The notes under the pieces are model-generated. The model was not told the DNA's origin. It was given only the letters and a program-made list of their open reading frames with translations, and did no database searches. Position numbers and translations under genes: made by a program. From the NCBI GenBank assembly GCA_025531455.1, contig JAMYHL010000050.1, forward strand, positions 1 through 64,000: a stretch of 64,000 nucleotides of DNA, given 5' to 3'. How positions within the stretch are numbered: position 1 is the stretch's first letter; each line of letters opens with the position of its first letter. This DNA is from Apiotrichum sp. Y4204. Lineage: Eukaryota; Basidiomycota; Tremellomycetes; Trichosporonales; Trichosporonaceae. Below, piece by piece: positions 22,786-36,882 of the stretch.

Positions 22786-24272
22786 CTATGCGAGCGCCTC
22801 ATCCTGCGCGCGCACCTTTGCGAGCCGCCGGAACGCCCACACAAGGTTCTCATACACGACGAACGTGGTGCACGTTCCCGGGAGGATACGCAGCGCATTC
22901 GTGCCGAGTCCCTTGTAGAACGCGAGCAGTCCCTCGCGCTTATATGTGTTGGCGATGACGCGGGGGATGGTGTTCTCGGGTCCCATGGGATTGTTCTGGA
23001 TGCGCGCGCGGACGACCTGGTACGGATACGTGAGTGCGATAGCGACGAATTTGGAGGCGCCGGAGGCGAGGATGTATTCCGTGTTGGTCTGGGGTCAGCA
23101 CTGCGAGCGGAGGGAGCAGAGGGAGCAGAGGGAGCAGAGGGAGCAGAAAGAGCGTGGCTCCCCAGAGGAGAGCAGAGTGAGAGCTGAGTTTCGAACGTCC
23201 CACATCCAGTCAACCGCCCAACGCCAGACTCACAAGTTTCTCATCTTCGAGACGGAACTCTTTCCCGGCCTCGACAAACTTCTTGTGCTTGATCTCGACT
23301 CTCCGGCGCTTAATCTCCTCGTAGGTCGCAAACTGGATCGAGCCGTTGGACACGCCTACAAGCGCGAGCAGGCTCCCGCGATACAGCCCGCGCCAGCCCT
23401 CGGCGGTGTAGATGCGCTTGAGGGAGCCTGTGTGTGAGTGGAAATAAAACATAGGGTGCGCTAGGGATCCACATGGGCAGAACAGCGCTCTCTCCTCTTC
23501 ACTCACTCCATAGGCCAGAGTACGCGTTTGGGTCGTTTGCGGGCGTCGCGAACACGCGCGTCTTGACTACCCAGATGGGGTTGGTCATCATCGCGGTGAT
23601 TGCGCTCGCCTCCGCCGCTGCGAGCAGGTGCTGTCCCGCGCTTGTGCGGTAGTTTGGGTCGCCGCCCTGCATCTGCTTCTTGATCGAGTTGTAGCTGGTG
23701 TGAGCGAGGGGTCGCAAATTGATAGCGGGTTCGGGGGAGCATGGGGAGGACCTGGGTTGCGAGGGAGCTTGCAGCGAGCAAAGACATGGGCCTCGGCGCC
23801 TCGGCGTGCACAAGGAGGCCAAGTCCAGGGTTGAGACACCTCCGACCGCTCCATCCCACTCCTTGATCCCTCGTCTCCCTCCACGTTCGCATCATCCTTT
23901 CAGACCCCACCTTCCCACCCCTCCCCACGATCCAAGGCTACTCACAACAAAAAGTACAGTCCCCAGCTTCCCGCCCCGCCAACAAGATTCGGCCCGAGGC
24001 CGCGGTACAGCCCCTTCCACCCGTCCCTGCGCACAGCGTCGGCGAGGACGTCGTACAGCGCGCGCCCGAAGCGTTTCCGGCGCACCTCGCCGAGCTGGAA
24101 GCGCACCTTGACGAGGTCGAGCGGGTGCATCACTAGCGTGGCGACCGTGCCGGCGCCGAGGCCGGCGACCGCGTGGTCCTGGGGTTAGTGGAAGGTTTAA
24201 GGTGGGGGTTATGAGGTGTTCCGAACTCACGATAGATGCCTCGCCGAAGAGCGCCGGCTGGTTGGTCGCCAT
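22786..24272 (-). CDS. FLX1: Mitochondrial FAD/folate carrier (SLC25A32 type)
   Basis: Six-helix mitochondrial carrier of the inner membrane. Start 24272 gives MATNQPALFGEASI. The three carrier repeats each carry the P-x-[DE]-x-x-[KR] signature: MHPLDLVKVRFQLGEVRR, TNPIWVVKTRVFATP (Trp in place of the acidic residue, as in folate/FAD carriers), and TYPYQVVRARIQNN. Other family marks are GLYRGLGPNLVG, SWGLYFLL and VSNGSIQFATYEEIKRR. The end is AKVRAQDEALA. The Trp-containing second repeat supports Flx1 over a generic carrier. Introns split it into five or more exons, and one carries a 9-nt minisatellite (23111-23148). Confidence 0.9.
23111..23148. repeat. 9-nt minisatellite in a FLX1 intron
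   Basis: Four tandem copies of AGGGAGCAG, with a degenerate fifth, inside an intron of the carrier gene. Non-coding. Confidence 0.8.
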
Positions 24273-24916
24273 GGTGAGGAGCCGAGTGAGAGCCGCAGTG
24301 CCGAGAAAAAAAGTCGCGCCGGCAGGATATGCGCTGCCCGGCTTTTGTAAAGTTGTAGTAGTGGTGGTTGTTGTGGTGACAAACGGTTTGATGATAAGAA
24401 ACCGTGTCGGGGAAAGGGGGAAAAAAGTTGGGCAAGACAGGTTACACATCGGTGGTCATTTGGTCGCATGGTCCACTCTCGGCACTCGGCGCTCGGCGCT
24501 CGGCAGCCGCCACTGGGCGCTGTACGCACCGGATCACGCCGCCGCCGCTCGACGCCATGCATGCACCCCTCACTCAGTACACGTCTGCTCGCGCGTTCCA
24601 TGCATCGATTCAATACATTGTTTGCGTCCAGTGCAGCGTGCATCCCGGGCCGTAGCCAGTTCTGTGGGGCATTTCCAACCCGGGGCGCCGGGCGGGAAGC
24701 CGCCGCTCAAGTAGGTACGCATGACGACCTCTGCGGCATGCTGCGCGGCGTGGCTTGGTGGCGATAAAGATACCATCATCATCATTCTCGTATTGCATGC
24801 ATGCATAGTCGGACGCGCATCGAGCATCTGCACCCTACACCCCACACCGCGCACCCCGCACGCCCCCCACAGATCCCATCCGAGCCGCACCTACACTCCC
24901 CGAACACTGTTCCGCC
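24273..24916. other. Intergenic, FLX1 promoter and snRNP gene 3' end
   Basis: Contains a short repeat of CTCGGCGCT at about 24478-24503 and a CAACAACCACCACTAC-like stretch (on the minus strand) near the FLX1 start. No gene seen. Confidence 0.55.
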
Positions 24917-26285
24917 CTACGAAAAGTCCTGTGCGTCCAGCTCGCCGAGGAGCATGTTTGCGTCCTTTGAACCCGTGAGGATAATCGGCTCGCGCGGATG
25001 GAAGTCGACGCCGGTGACCGTGCCCTTGTGTCCTGGAAGCTTATACAGGATCTTGCCCGTCTCGACCTCCCAGATGGTCACGCTGCGGTCGCCGCCGCCC
25101 GCCGCTATCCTTGCGCCGTTGTCGTGCTTGGACCACCCGCAGCGGATAAGCGTCTGCTCAAACCCGGCCGGCGCCCCGGTCAGACTGCGGTACACGCGCA
25201 TCGGGTCGGACGAGAACGGCCGCACGTCGTAGATGATCAGCGCCGAGTCGAGCGAGTAAGTCGCGAGATAGTGCCCGTTCGGCGAGAGTGCGAGCGAGGC
25301 AATCTGGAGTTAGACTGGGGGTCCAGAATGGGTAAGGCAAAAATCCAGCACTCACAGTATCCGTGTGGCCGTGGAGAGAATACAGCACCTTCTGTGTCCG
25401 GAGATCCCACACCTGAGGGTTAGTGCATGGTGCCGTTCACAACCCACCTTGACCTCGTTGTCCACCCCTCCCACAAAGCACTGGTTCCCGTCTGCGCTCC
25501 ACTCAACAGCTGTGACGGGGCAGTCGCGCTCGTCGTCAAACTCCGCAACAGGCTCCTTCGAGTCGATCGCGAGGTCCCACACACGCGCAATCCCGTCGTC
25601 GCCACCTGTGAGCACCAGCTCGCGCCCGCCGGAGATAGCCACGGCCAGCGAGTTCAGCGGGCCAAAGTGGGCAGCATAGCGCGCTAGCCGCTCGCCGTTG
25701 CGCAGGTCCGTCGCGATCAGATATCCATCCGCACCGCCCTGCTGTCAGAAATGTTTACGCAGCTCGACGCACAGAGTAGAGCACCTCCGAGTCTAGGGAG
25801 TAGCCAATGTCAAGCACCGCCTGCTTGTGCACGTTTGGAAGAATTCCGTAGTTCTCATGCGGGGGATACGTCCTCCACAATGCTGGCGGGTCAGATAGCC
25901 GTCGTCTCTCATTACCCACAAATGCTGCGGTCCACAGAGCACGCCGCCAATGTCTGCCCCGACGGGTCAAACTCGCACGCGGTAATCTCGCCCTGCCGTC
26001 AGCCACAATGATCACACAATCCCGATTCCTATCATCCCTCATCATCCCTCTCCCTCCTTCCCCCCCAACTCTACTCACACCATGCGCGCCGGCGAGGCTG
26101 ACAATCGGCGCCTCGAGCCCCGACGTGCGCTTGACCGTTCGCACGAGCGCATTCTTCCGCTGCCCCTCGCCCGATGATGCGACCGTAAGAGTCATCGTGT
26201 TCTCGTCCTCCTCGTCCTCGACGCGGGCGCGCTTCGCAACAGCCATACCTGGCCCCGACGCCGGCGGCTCCTTGCGGACGGACAT
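24917..26285 (-). CDS. SNRNP40: U5 snRNP 40-kDa WD40 protein (SNRNP40/Cwf17)
   Basis: Seven-bladed WD40 protein of the U5 snRNP that contacts Prp8. Start 26285 gives MSVRKEPPASGPGMAVAKRA and a low-complexity acidic stretch, then APIVSLAGAHG, which matches the first blade entry of human SNRNP40. Later blades include ENYGILPNVHKQAVLDIGYS, TGGDDGIARVWDLAI, FVGGVDNEVKVWDLRTQKVL, TYSLDSALIIYDVRPFSSDP and RIAAGGGDRSVTIWEV. The hallmark ILYKLPGHKGTVTGVDFHP and the end (SKDANMLLGELDAQDFS) fit the family closely. DVRPF and KLPGH are the strongest discriminators against other WD proteins. Confidence 0.92.
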
Positions 26286-26965
26286 GTGGATGGGATGGGT
26301 GAGGGGGTGATGTGGAAAGAAGTGGACGATTTGTCGAAGCGGAACAAAAGCGTGCTGCGGCCAGTGGTCCTGTCGGTCTAGATCGAGCAATTAGGCGCTG
26401 TCGGGATTGGAGAGTGTTGATGCTTTTGTGAATGTTGGATGTCGTGACTGAACAGAGATTTTGTGATGATCGAGAGTTCGTCGAGAGCAGCGACGACAAA
26501 GAAGAACGGTGACAGTATCAGTCAGAGGTGGTGCAAATAGGAAATGACGTGTGAATTTAATTGTAGTGATACCGGCAGCATAATTGTCAATTGCTTTCCC
26601 CTGTGTCGGTGGTGTCCTTGTCTTCCCTCTCACCGCACACAGCTGACTGTGTTTTGCGTCTGCCTGTCTCCCTTTCTCCCTCTGCAATTCTGCCTCCCCC
26701 CCCTCTCCCTTCCCAAGCGCCTACATCCAGTCATCCTGCCTTCCCTCGCTCCTCCCGTCCACCGTCTCTGTCTCTGGCCGTATCTGCATTCGTCGCCATT
26801 GATTTGTGCTCCCACCCCATCCATTTCCTTCTCTATCCCATCACCCGCATCGCCCACACTCACACACACGCCCACACACACCCCTTGCTCTCCTCCGATC
26901 TAATGGCATCCCCCCGCACAGCCTGAGCACGCCTTCACTCGACCCGCCCACCCCGGCCAGCGAGT
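26286..26965. other. Divergent intergenic region, snRNP gene and MYST gene
   Basis: Strong pyrimidine-rich leader (about 26600-26900) upstream of the MYST gene, with a CACACACACGC microsatellite at about 26855-26885. No coding exon. Confidence 0.6.
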
Positions 26966-30449
<3,484 letters not shown>

Positions 30450-30810
30450 TACTTGTAGGATTTTCTGTATGCAGTACCATTGTGATAAAGCCGCGTCTAG
30501 AGTGCGGAGTGCTTCTGAGTGAGTGGGTGACCAGCGCTGATGTAGTGGAGTGAGTTGTCAGCGCGATCAGATCAGTTGTCAGTATCGAAAGAACACATCT
30601 CAATTGAAGAGGCTACAAAGCCTGGAGACAGTCTTTGGCGGCTATCCCGACGGATCCCTGCTCTCTAGATGCACACATGCATTATACACTGCGGCGCGGC
30701 CGCGTCCATGCTCCATGCTCATTTGTAGGGGTGCGACTCTGCGTTCGATCTCAAGCGTTTGCGGCTCGGAGCGCGCTAGGCCGCCCAAGTCTTTTACTGC
30801 TGTACTCCAT
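30450..30810. other. Convergent intergenic region
   Basis: 3' flanks of the MYST gene and the PBDC1-like gene. No coding exon seen. Confidence 0.6.
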
Positions 30811-31512
30811 CTAGGCCTTGCCCGCCTTGGCCTTCTGCGCCTGCTCGTAGATGTAGTCGTTGATGCCGGTCCGGTTACGCGCGACCTCGAGCGCAACAAA
30901 CTGCGCGCGCGTGACGAGAATCGAGTTGTCCTCCGAGTAAGGGAGGTGCGCGTCGCGGCGGATGAGCGTGCCAAAGTTGTAGTCGGCAAGGCTCTTTTCG
31001 TAGCCCATGATAAACTTGCGCCATCGGTTCTTGCCCTCGGGAGACTTCATGCTCTCCTCGTCGAGGAGGCGCAGCGGCTCCTCAAACTTGTACTCTGGGA
31101 AATGCGTCATCAGGTCCTCGTAGATGTCGTCGTCGATCCTGATGTTAGGGATAGGAGAGTCGAGATGCTCACGGGGTGAGACGGATCTTGCGCGGCGGGA
31201 TCGAGGTGATGAGCTTCTCGTACGCCTCGAGGTGCTCCACCGTCTTGACGGCTGGGGGTCAGTAATGTCCGGGCAAAGGGGAGCTCTGGCGATCCGGCGC
31301 TCTAGCTCTGGTTGCAAGCAGTTCAGATTCCAATCCCGAGCTCGAACACCGGCGTCGTGGCCGTTACGAGACGCGCACTCACCACTACAATGTCAGCTCT
31401 CATCCAACTCGTCCTTGCCGCAGCCCTTGGCGACTCACAACTGCATCTCAATCTCCTCGTTGTTGCCCGCCGTCTCGGGGTCAAACTCGTTGATGTTGGT
31501 CACTGCTGCCAT
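30811..31512 (-). CDS. PBDC1: PBDC1-family protein (yeast Ypl225w-like eEF1A chaperone)
   Basis: Small cytosolic protein of about 165 aa. Start 31512 gives MAAVTNINEFDPETAG. After splicing come a helix with TVEHLEAYEKLITSIPPRKI and the conserved core IDDDIYEDLMTHFPEYKFEE, then SPEGKNRWRKFIMGYEKSL, DYNFGTLIRRDA, ENSIL-type NSILVTRAQFVALEVARNRT and GINDYIYEQAQKAK. This matches the PBDC1 domain. The name 'polysaccharide biosynthesis' is historical. The yeast member acts at the ribosome as a dedicated folding factor for translation elongation factor eEF1A (established for the family in yeast, inferred here). A TATA-like TTTATA lies about 65 nt upstream. Confidence 0.85.
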
Positions 31513-31952
31513 GGTGGGTATGTGCGGTGTGGTAGTGGGTTGTGTTGTGCGTTGTAGCGTTTGTAGTCTTGGATCTTTATAGGCGGTGGAGCTCTTCTGT
31601 TCTCTGTATCTGCTCGACGACACCGACGACGACGAGCACTCTCTGGAGCACACTGGAGAATTCCGTGCAATGTTCATAATCCTTTTTTGTTTCCCCTCAT
31701 TTATACACGTGCCATGACGCACTCAGCCTCCGATCCTCTAATCCTCGGAGGCAGATGGCCACGTGGGTGTTCAGCCAGTTTAACCGGGCCTCCGTTGTCT
31801 GTTTGTTGTCGCCTGGCGCGCCTTGGCCACGGTGACAGAGACAGAGAGAGAGTGTGCTGTTGCTGTACTTGGGCTCGAGCTCACGACCACATCACCTCTC
31901 GTCAACACCATCCCCACCCCGCTCACTTCCCCCTCCCCCCCCAACACCCACA
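31513..31952. other. Divergent intergenic region, PBDC1 and ArfGAP
   Basis: Shared upstream region. GA repeats at about 31838-31850. No coding exon. Confidence 0.55.
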
Positions 31953-34900
31953 ATGATCTCCGGCAGCTCCGGCAGGTCGCCGCGGGCGGGCGCCGCGCGC
32001 CTCCCGTCCCCCGTCCAATCGTTCGCCACCCTCAGCGACGAGACCGACGAGCCGTTCTGGAGCGTGACTGCGGGAGCGGGAAGGGGGACGAGTGCACAAA
32101 CAAACACAAATACAAACACAAGTATAAATACCCACACACACATGAACGCAAGTACACCATCCGCATCGACACCGACATCGATGCCGGACGCGCCCCGCCC
32201 ACCGTCGGCCGCGAGCGCCGCGCCATCTACCGCCCCGGCCGGCCTCGCACCCCCCGAACGCCACTACACCCCGTCTCTCGGCTCCTCGGCATCCACCTCG
32301 TCGCGCCGCCACGACAGCTCGATACCCCGCTCGGCTGCGCCGCCGTGGCAGGGCATAGAGGAGTATGCGCCGTCTGCGTCGTCCGCGCCGCCGCCGCATG
32401 CGCCCATCCCGACCGATCCGATGCCAGATAGTATTTTATGCCGGTCGACATTTGCCGCGCTCGAGCACTCGGCGGGCACGCTCAAGCGTTTGGCGAAGAC
32501 GGTGGTCGCGCAGTCTTCTGCGGTGCTTGCGCTCCTTGAACAGCTTGAGACCGCCGAGGACGAGCTCATGGTCGCGCTTGGCGAGCTCGGACGCTGGCTC
32601 GAGGGCGGGTACGGCGTTACCGGCCATGTGTGGGATGCCGGCGGGGGGATCCGCAAGGTTGCGTCAGAGCGCCGCAGGAGGGATAGGGAAGACCTCGAGG
32701 TCATGGTCATACATCCCCTCGAGGCCATCAAGGGCGAGATAAAGCGCCAGGGTCTGGCCGGCCATGGCGCCCAGGCAAAGTTTGAGGTGAGCCGAACCGG
32801 GAGCTGCGGCTGTGGTCTGGAACACCCAGTTGAGATCACCAGTGCTTCAACTGACTCCAGAACGTCGCAAAGCAGTACTACCAGAGTACGGCCACGTACT
32901 TGACGCCGACAACGGGAAGTGCGCCGACGCACGACTCGGCCGCCGACCTCGCACAGGCAACGCGCACCGCACAGTGGGAGCTGGTGCGCTACAACCACCA
33001 CTCGACGCTCCTGTATGCTGTGCCGCCCAGCTCTGTCGGCTGTTTGGACCTTCTGGTCGGCCTTTACGGCTGGGTCGGGGCGCAGATATCACACGTACCC
33101 GGCAAACGCGCGGACACACATCCGATCCTTTCGACCGAAGACTTTGGGCGCCCCTCGCCAAAGGAGGGCGTCGAGACCCCGACGGCGCGCGGACGCCAAC
33201 TCGCACAGATGGAGACCCCGGTGCGCCTCCTCTCCCGCGACGACGTGTCGGCCCGCTCGTCTGTCGAGGCCGTCACCCGCACCCTGTCCATGTCCCTCGG
33301 CCACCTCGTCCAGGTCCGCGGCGACCTCCTCATCGGCTGGGCCGAGAGGGACCGCCAAACGACTGTGCTGGAGGATAACGCCCGCCAGCTGGGGGAGCGT
33401 GTACCCGAGGCGAGTCGCCTGCATCTGCCCCTTACCCAGGTTGAGTCGGCGACACCATACTCCCAGCGCGACAAGCCGCGCAAGATGCACAAGATCCAGA
33501 GCTCGGTTGGTGGCAAGATTCGCGGTCTCTTTTCCTCGTCGTCCTCCTCGAGTTCCTCTGCCAATACCCTTCCCTCCCTTGCTGAGCGTGCGCCCCCGGT
33601 TTCCTCTGCGAGCCTCGCTGCACCGATACCCTCCGACCGCGTGTCGAGTCGTCGGAGCCTCGACGCAGCGCGATCGTCTTCGTTTCTAAACTCTAGACCT
33701 GCATCGCTTGCGCCCCACACCCCGGCATCTGCACGGGGATTCTCCAGCGGTCCCGCACCCCGTGCTTCCAAGAGCGCCAACAGGCATCGCAGCTCGCTTC
33801 AGATGGGCGAGGGGGGCGAATACCGATCTCCGTTTATCCCCGTCGATGGGCCGCCCCAGTCAAAAGCAAAGGAACGCACGACCGCACTGGCAGAGACGAC
33901 AGCCAAGCTGAATGGCGTGTCAGTTGGTGGTGTGGGCGGCTTAAATGGCGAGGGTGACGAGGATGAGCAGCGAGAACAGATCGGGCGCAAAAAGGAGGGA
34001 GTCCTCTGGGGCACTGGCGTGTGGGAGGACCTAAACAAGGGCGGTGCCAAGGGCCGCTGGGAGCGTGAGTGGCTGGTGGTGCGTTTCTGACAACAGACTT
34101 CTATGTCGTGCTCTCCGGCTCCAAGATTTACGAGTACCGTGATGGAAACCGCGGCGAGTCGAATGCAACGGTCATCGACCTCAAGTTTGCGAGCGTGCGT
34201 GAAGGCCGCGGCACTGAAAGGCGGTTCGTGTTTGAGGTCGTCACGCCATCCCAGGGCAGGAGGTTATACCAGGCATCAAGTGAAGCCGAGACCAAGACAT
34301 GGGTGTACGCAATCTGCAACGCGATCGAGTCGTGCATCAACGGCACATCCACAATGCGCTCCGTCGACCTCAAAGCCATGCAAGAGTCGATGACGGCTGA
34401 GCCAAAATCCAAGCGCGGATCCGACAGGAGTGAGCGCCGCATGCCCTTCCCGTCTCCGAAACAGAGCTCAACGCCAGTGATGTCTTCGTCGCGGCACTCG
34501 TTGCCCGCACCGCCCCGCGAGTCGCGGCACGCGCGCAGATCGAGCTTCAAGGACCGGATCATGGCGACGGCCGATTTCTTACCCACAACCAAAGCGCCCC
34601 TCGGATCGCTCGAGGCCCGCCCCGCGTTCCTGGCGCAGGGCGGTCGCATGCCTTCCCACCCCGCGTCAATCAGCTCCGGCGGCCGCTCGTCCTTTGTAGA
34701 CGACACAGATTCCGATCTCGAGAAACGCGTGTTCGAGATGACGGGCCTCGGGCTGCGCCGCCAGAGCCTGGAGGAGCGCCGCCCGCCATCCACCGAACCC
34801 CGCCGCCCGCCATCTACCGAGCCACGCCGCCCGCTCTCCACCGAGCTCCGCCGTCCCCCGTCAACCGAGCCACGCCGCCCGCTCAGCTCCGTCGGGCATA

Positions 34901-35641
34901 CCTTTGACTACAGCCAGGTGCTCGAGGAGGAGGAGCCGCCAACAGTTCCAAGGTACGACATGGCGATGCTCCGCCGCGTTGCGGACACGGGGGCGAATGC
35001 GCGCTGTGCGGATTGCGGCCGGCGGACCAAGGCCAGCCGATGGGCCACTTTGAGTGAGTGCTGCGCGCTAGCGCAGAGGGTGCATCTGCTGACTCCAGGC
35101 CTGCGCGACGTCCCGATGGTCATGTTCCTCTGTATCCGCTGCTGCGGTCTCGTAAGTGGAGGATTAGTGCACAGCTGATGGCAGCATCGCGGGCTCGGGA
35201 CGCACATCTCAAAGCCGCGCAGCGTCGACCTCGATAACTGGAGTGTGGAGCAGGTCGCGCTCGCAGTCAACTGGGGCAACGAGCGCGGCAACGCGCTCTG
35301 GGAGCGCGAGAAGCCGGCAGAGCTCGTGCCGACTGATGAGTGAGTGTGGTGTGAGGCGGTCAGAGAGATGCGTAATTGATGGGTCGACGGGGCCTGATAA
35401 ATCATCTTGGCTTTGTCGGGTTTGAGGACTGTAAGCGGCTCGTACGCTATCCTGTGTCACTTCCCGCCCTTTAGTCCATCTCCCGGCCGCATTCCTCACT
35501 GTCGCATTCCTTACTGCGTCATGCTTACCCGACAGGGACATTGGCGAGTACATCCGGGCAAAGTACATTGAGGGGCGGTGGATAGCGCCCGAGAACCGCG
35601 CGCAGCTTGGCCTCGATGGCGGAGTAGGTGCTGCGGCGTAG
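31953..35641 (+). CDS. ArfGAP with PH domain and N-terminal BAR-like helical region
   Basis: Start 31953 (MISGSSGRSPRAGAARLPSP). Residues from about 160 on form long helices (STFAALEHSAGTLKRLAKTV, LALLEQLETAEDELMVALGE) as in BAR domains of ACAP/ASAP proteins. A Ser-rich linker (poly-Ser near 33535-33560) leads to a PH domain (DFYVVLSGSKIYEYRDGN ... ETKTWVYAICNAIESC). The ArfGAP zinc finger is CADCGRRTKASRWATL ... FLCIRCCGL and, after an intron, HRGLGTHISKPRSVDLDNWS (C-x2-C-x16-C-x2-C). The end is GLDGGVGAAA. It should stimulate GTP hydrolysis by Arf GTPases at membranes. In ArfGAPs the arginine finger follows the zinc finger, and here it would be the Arg of HRGLG. A repeat of RRPPSTEP precedes the ArfGAP domain. 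Confidence 0.88.
34776..34885 (+). repeat. 24-nt coding tandem repeat (RRPPSTEP)
   Basis: Four to five imperfect copies encoding RRPPSTEP, RRPLSTEL and RRPLSSV in the linker between PH and ArfGAP domains. The reading frame is preserved in every copy. Confidence 0.85.
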
Positions 35642-35995
35642 ATGGGGGGTTGTTGGCGTGCCTTTGCAACTGTTTGGTTTGCCGTTGCGTGCTGTGGCGC
35701 TGCGTGCGTAAACTGGTGTCTCCTCGACTTCTTCCCTTCAGCTTACTCAACTAGACATTGAGATACAGCAGCAGTAGTATTGTGATAGTGATTGTCGTAG
35801 TGATAGCCTTTGCGTTTATTACCTCTTGTGCTCCTCTGCGAGGAGGCCGGGAGGCGGGGATACTGCAGGTGTGATATGGATGGACCATTGTGGTAGCAAC
35901 ACGAAGGGAGACGTAGTGTCCTACTGGTGCCACAAGAGGGAGTGCCACTGCCACTGCCAATTTAATTGATTTTCCTATCATTTATTTTTTTTATG

Positions 35996-36462
35996 ACGCG
36001 TCTTTTTTCTTTCTTCATATCTCAGAGGGGGTGCGACGCGTCACGGAGGCAGAAAAAGTAATGTACTGCCGAATGTGGAATTATGACGCACCAACAGTAA
36101 CAGGGCACGACGCGTCCATCTCGTGGATCTGTGTGGACTGTGTGATCATGCAACCGTGTACAGAAGTGTGTTGCATGCGTGCATGTGTGTAGAACACGAG
36201 CTTGTATGCATAGAAACAGGACACCTGCATACATACGAGTATACAGAACACCCTCGTGGGGCTGGTAATCTCGCAGTAGTGATGAATTGCACACGCCCGG
36301 GTGACTCCTTTTCAGGGGAAGAGGAACACTAGGGCGAGACATTGAGAGCCATTGGCAAACAGCGCGTGACTATTTAGACAGGGAAGACGGAGCATTAATG
36401 CAGTCCCCCGTGTATTAGGAACAGCCACGGGCTGGATTAGGAAATGATGGTGCATGACGCGT
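35996..36462. promoter_or_regulatory. Cluster of four MCB (ACGCGT) boxes upstream of CDC6
   Basis: ACGCGT occurs at 35996-36001, 36036-36041, 36110-36115 and 36457-36462, most in the context GACGCGT. This hexamer is the core of the MluI cell-cycle box bound by MBF (Mbp1/Swi6 type) at G1/S genes. Four copies in under 0.5 kb, in front of a replication-licensing gene, fit that role. The binding itself is inferred. Confidence 0.65.
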
Positions 36463-36578
36463 ACCGCTGCCTTTTGTTCCGTCTCTACAGAGAGTTGTTG
36501 GCTGTGCAGCAGGAGGGTCGCAGCTTGCACCAGGGAGAGAGCCCATCGCGCTCAATGTTGCCTCTTGTCTCTCCTCGC

Positions 36579-36602
36579 CATCACCATCACCATCACCATC
36601 AT
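36579..36602. repeat. CATCAC microsatellite
   Basis: (CCATCA)n run in the non-coding region upstream of CDC6. Confidence 0.8.
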
Positions 36603-36882
36603 TCCTCCCCCCATTCCTCCTCCTCCTCCTCATCCCCCATCCCCCCATCCCCGTCCTCGCACCCATCGCTTTCCCCCATTCTTCGCATCGCTCGTGCTTG
36701 TACACTTTCCCCGCAGATTGTTCCCTGTTCTGTTTTTCGCACCTGTTCCCACTCACTGTACACTGTACGTGCGCCAATCCAGCCATCACGCATTGTACTT
36801 CTTCTCTTCTCCTCTTCTATCTCTTCTCCATCTGTCTCTCCCCAGTCTCCAGTTCCTTGTCCCCTTCCCCCTGCCCTACACC

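Larger units (their letters stand above)
35642..36882. other. CDC6 upstream region
   Basis: 1.24 kb without a gene. It contains four ACGCGT boxes (listed separately), a CAT/CAC microsatellite at 36579-36602, and a strong C/T-rich leader (36600-36880). Confidence 0.65.
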
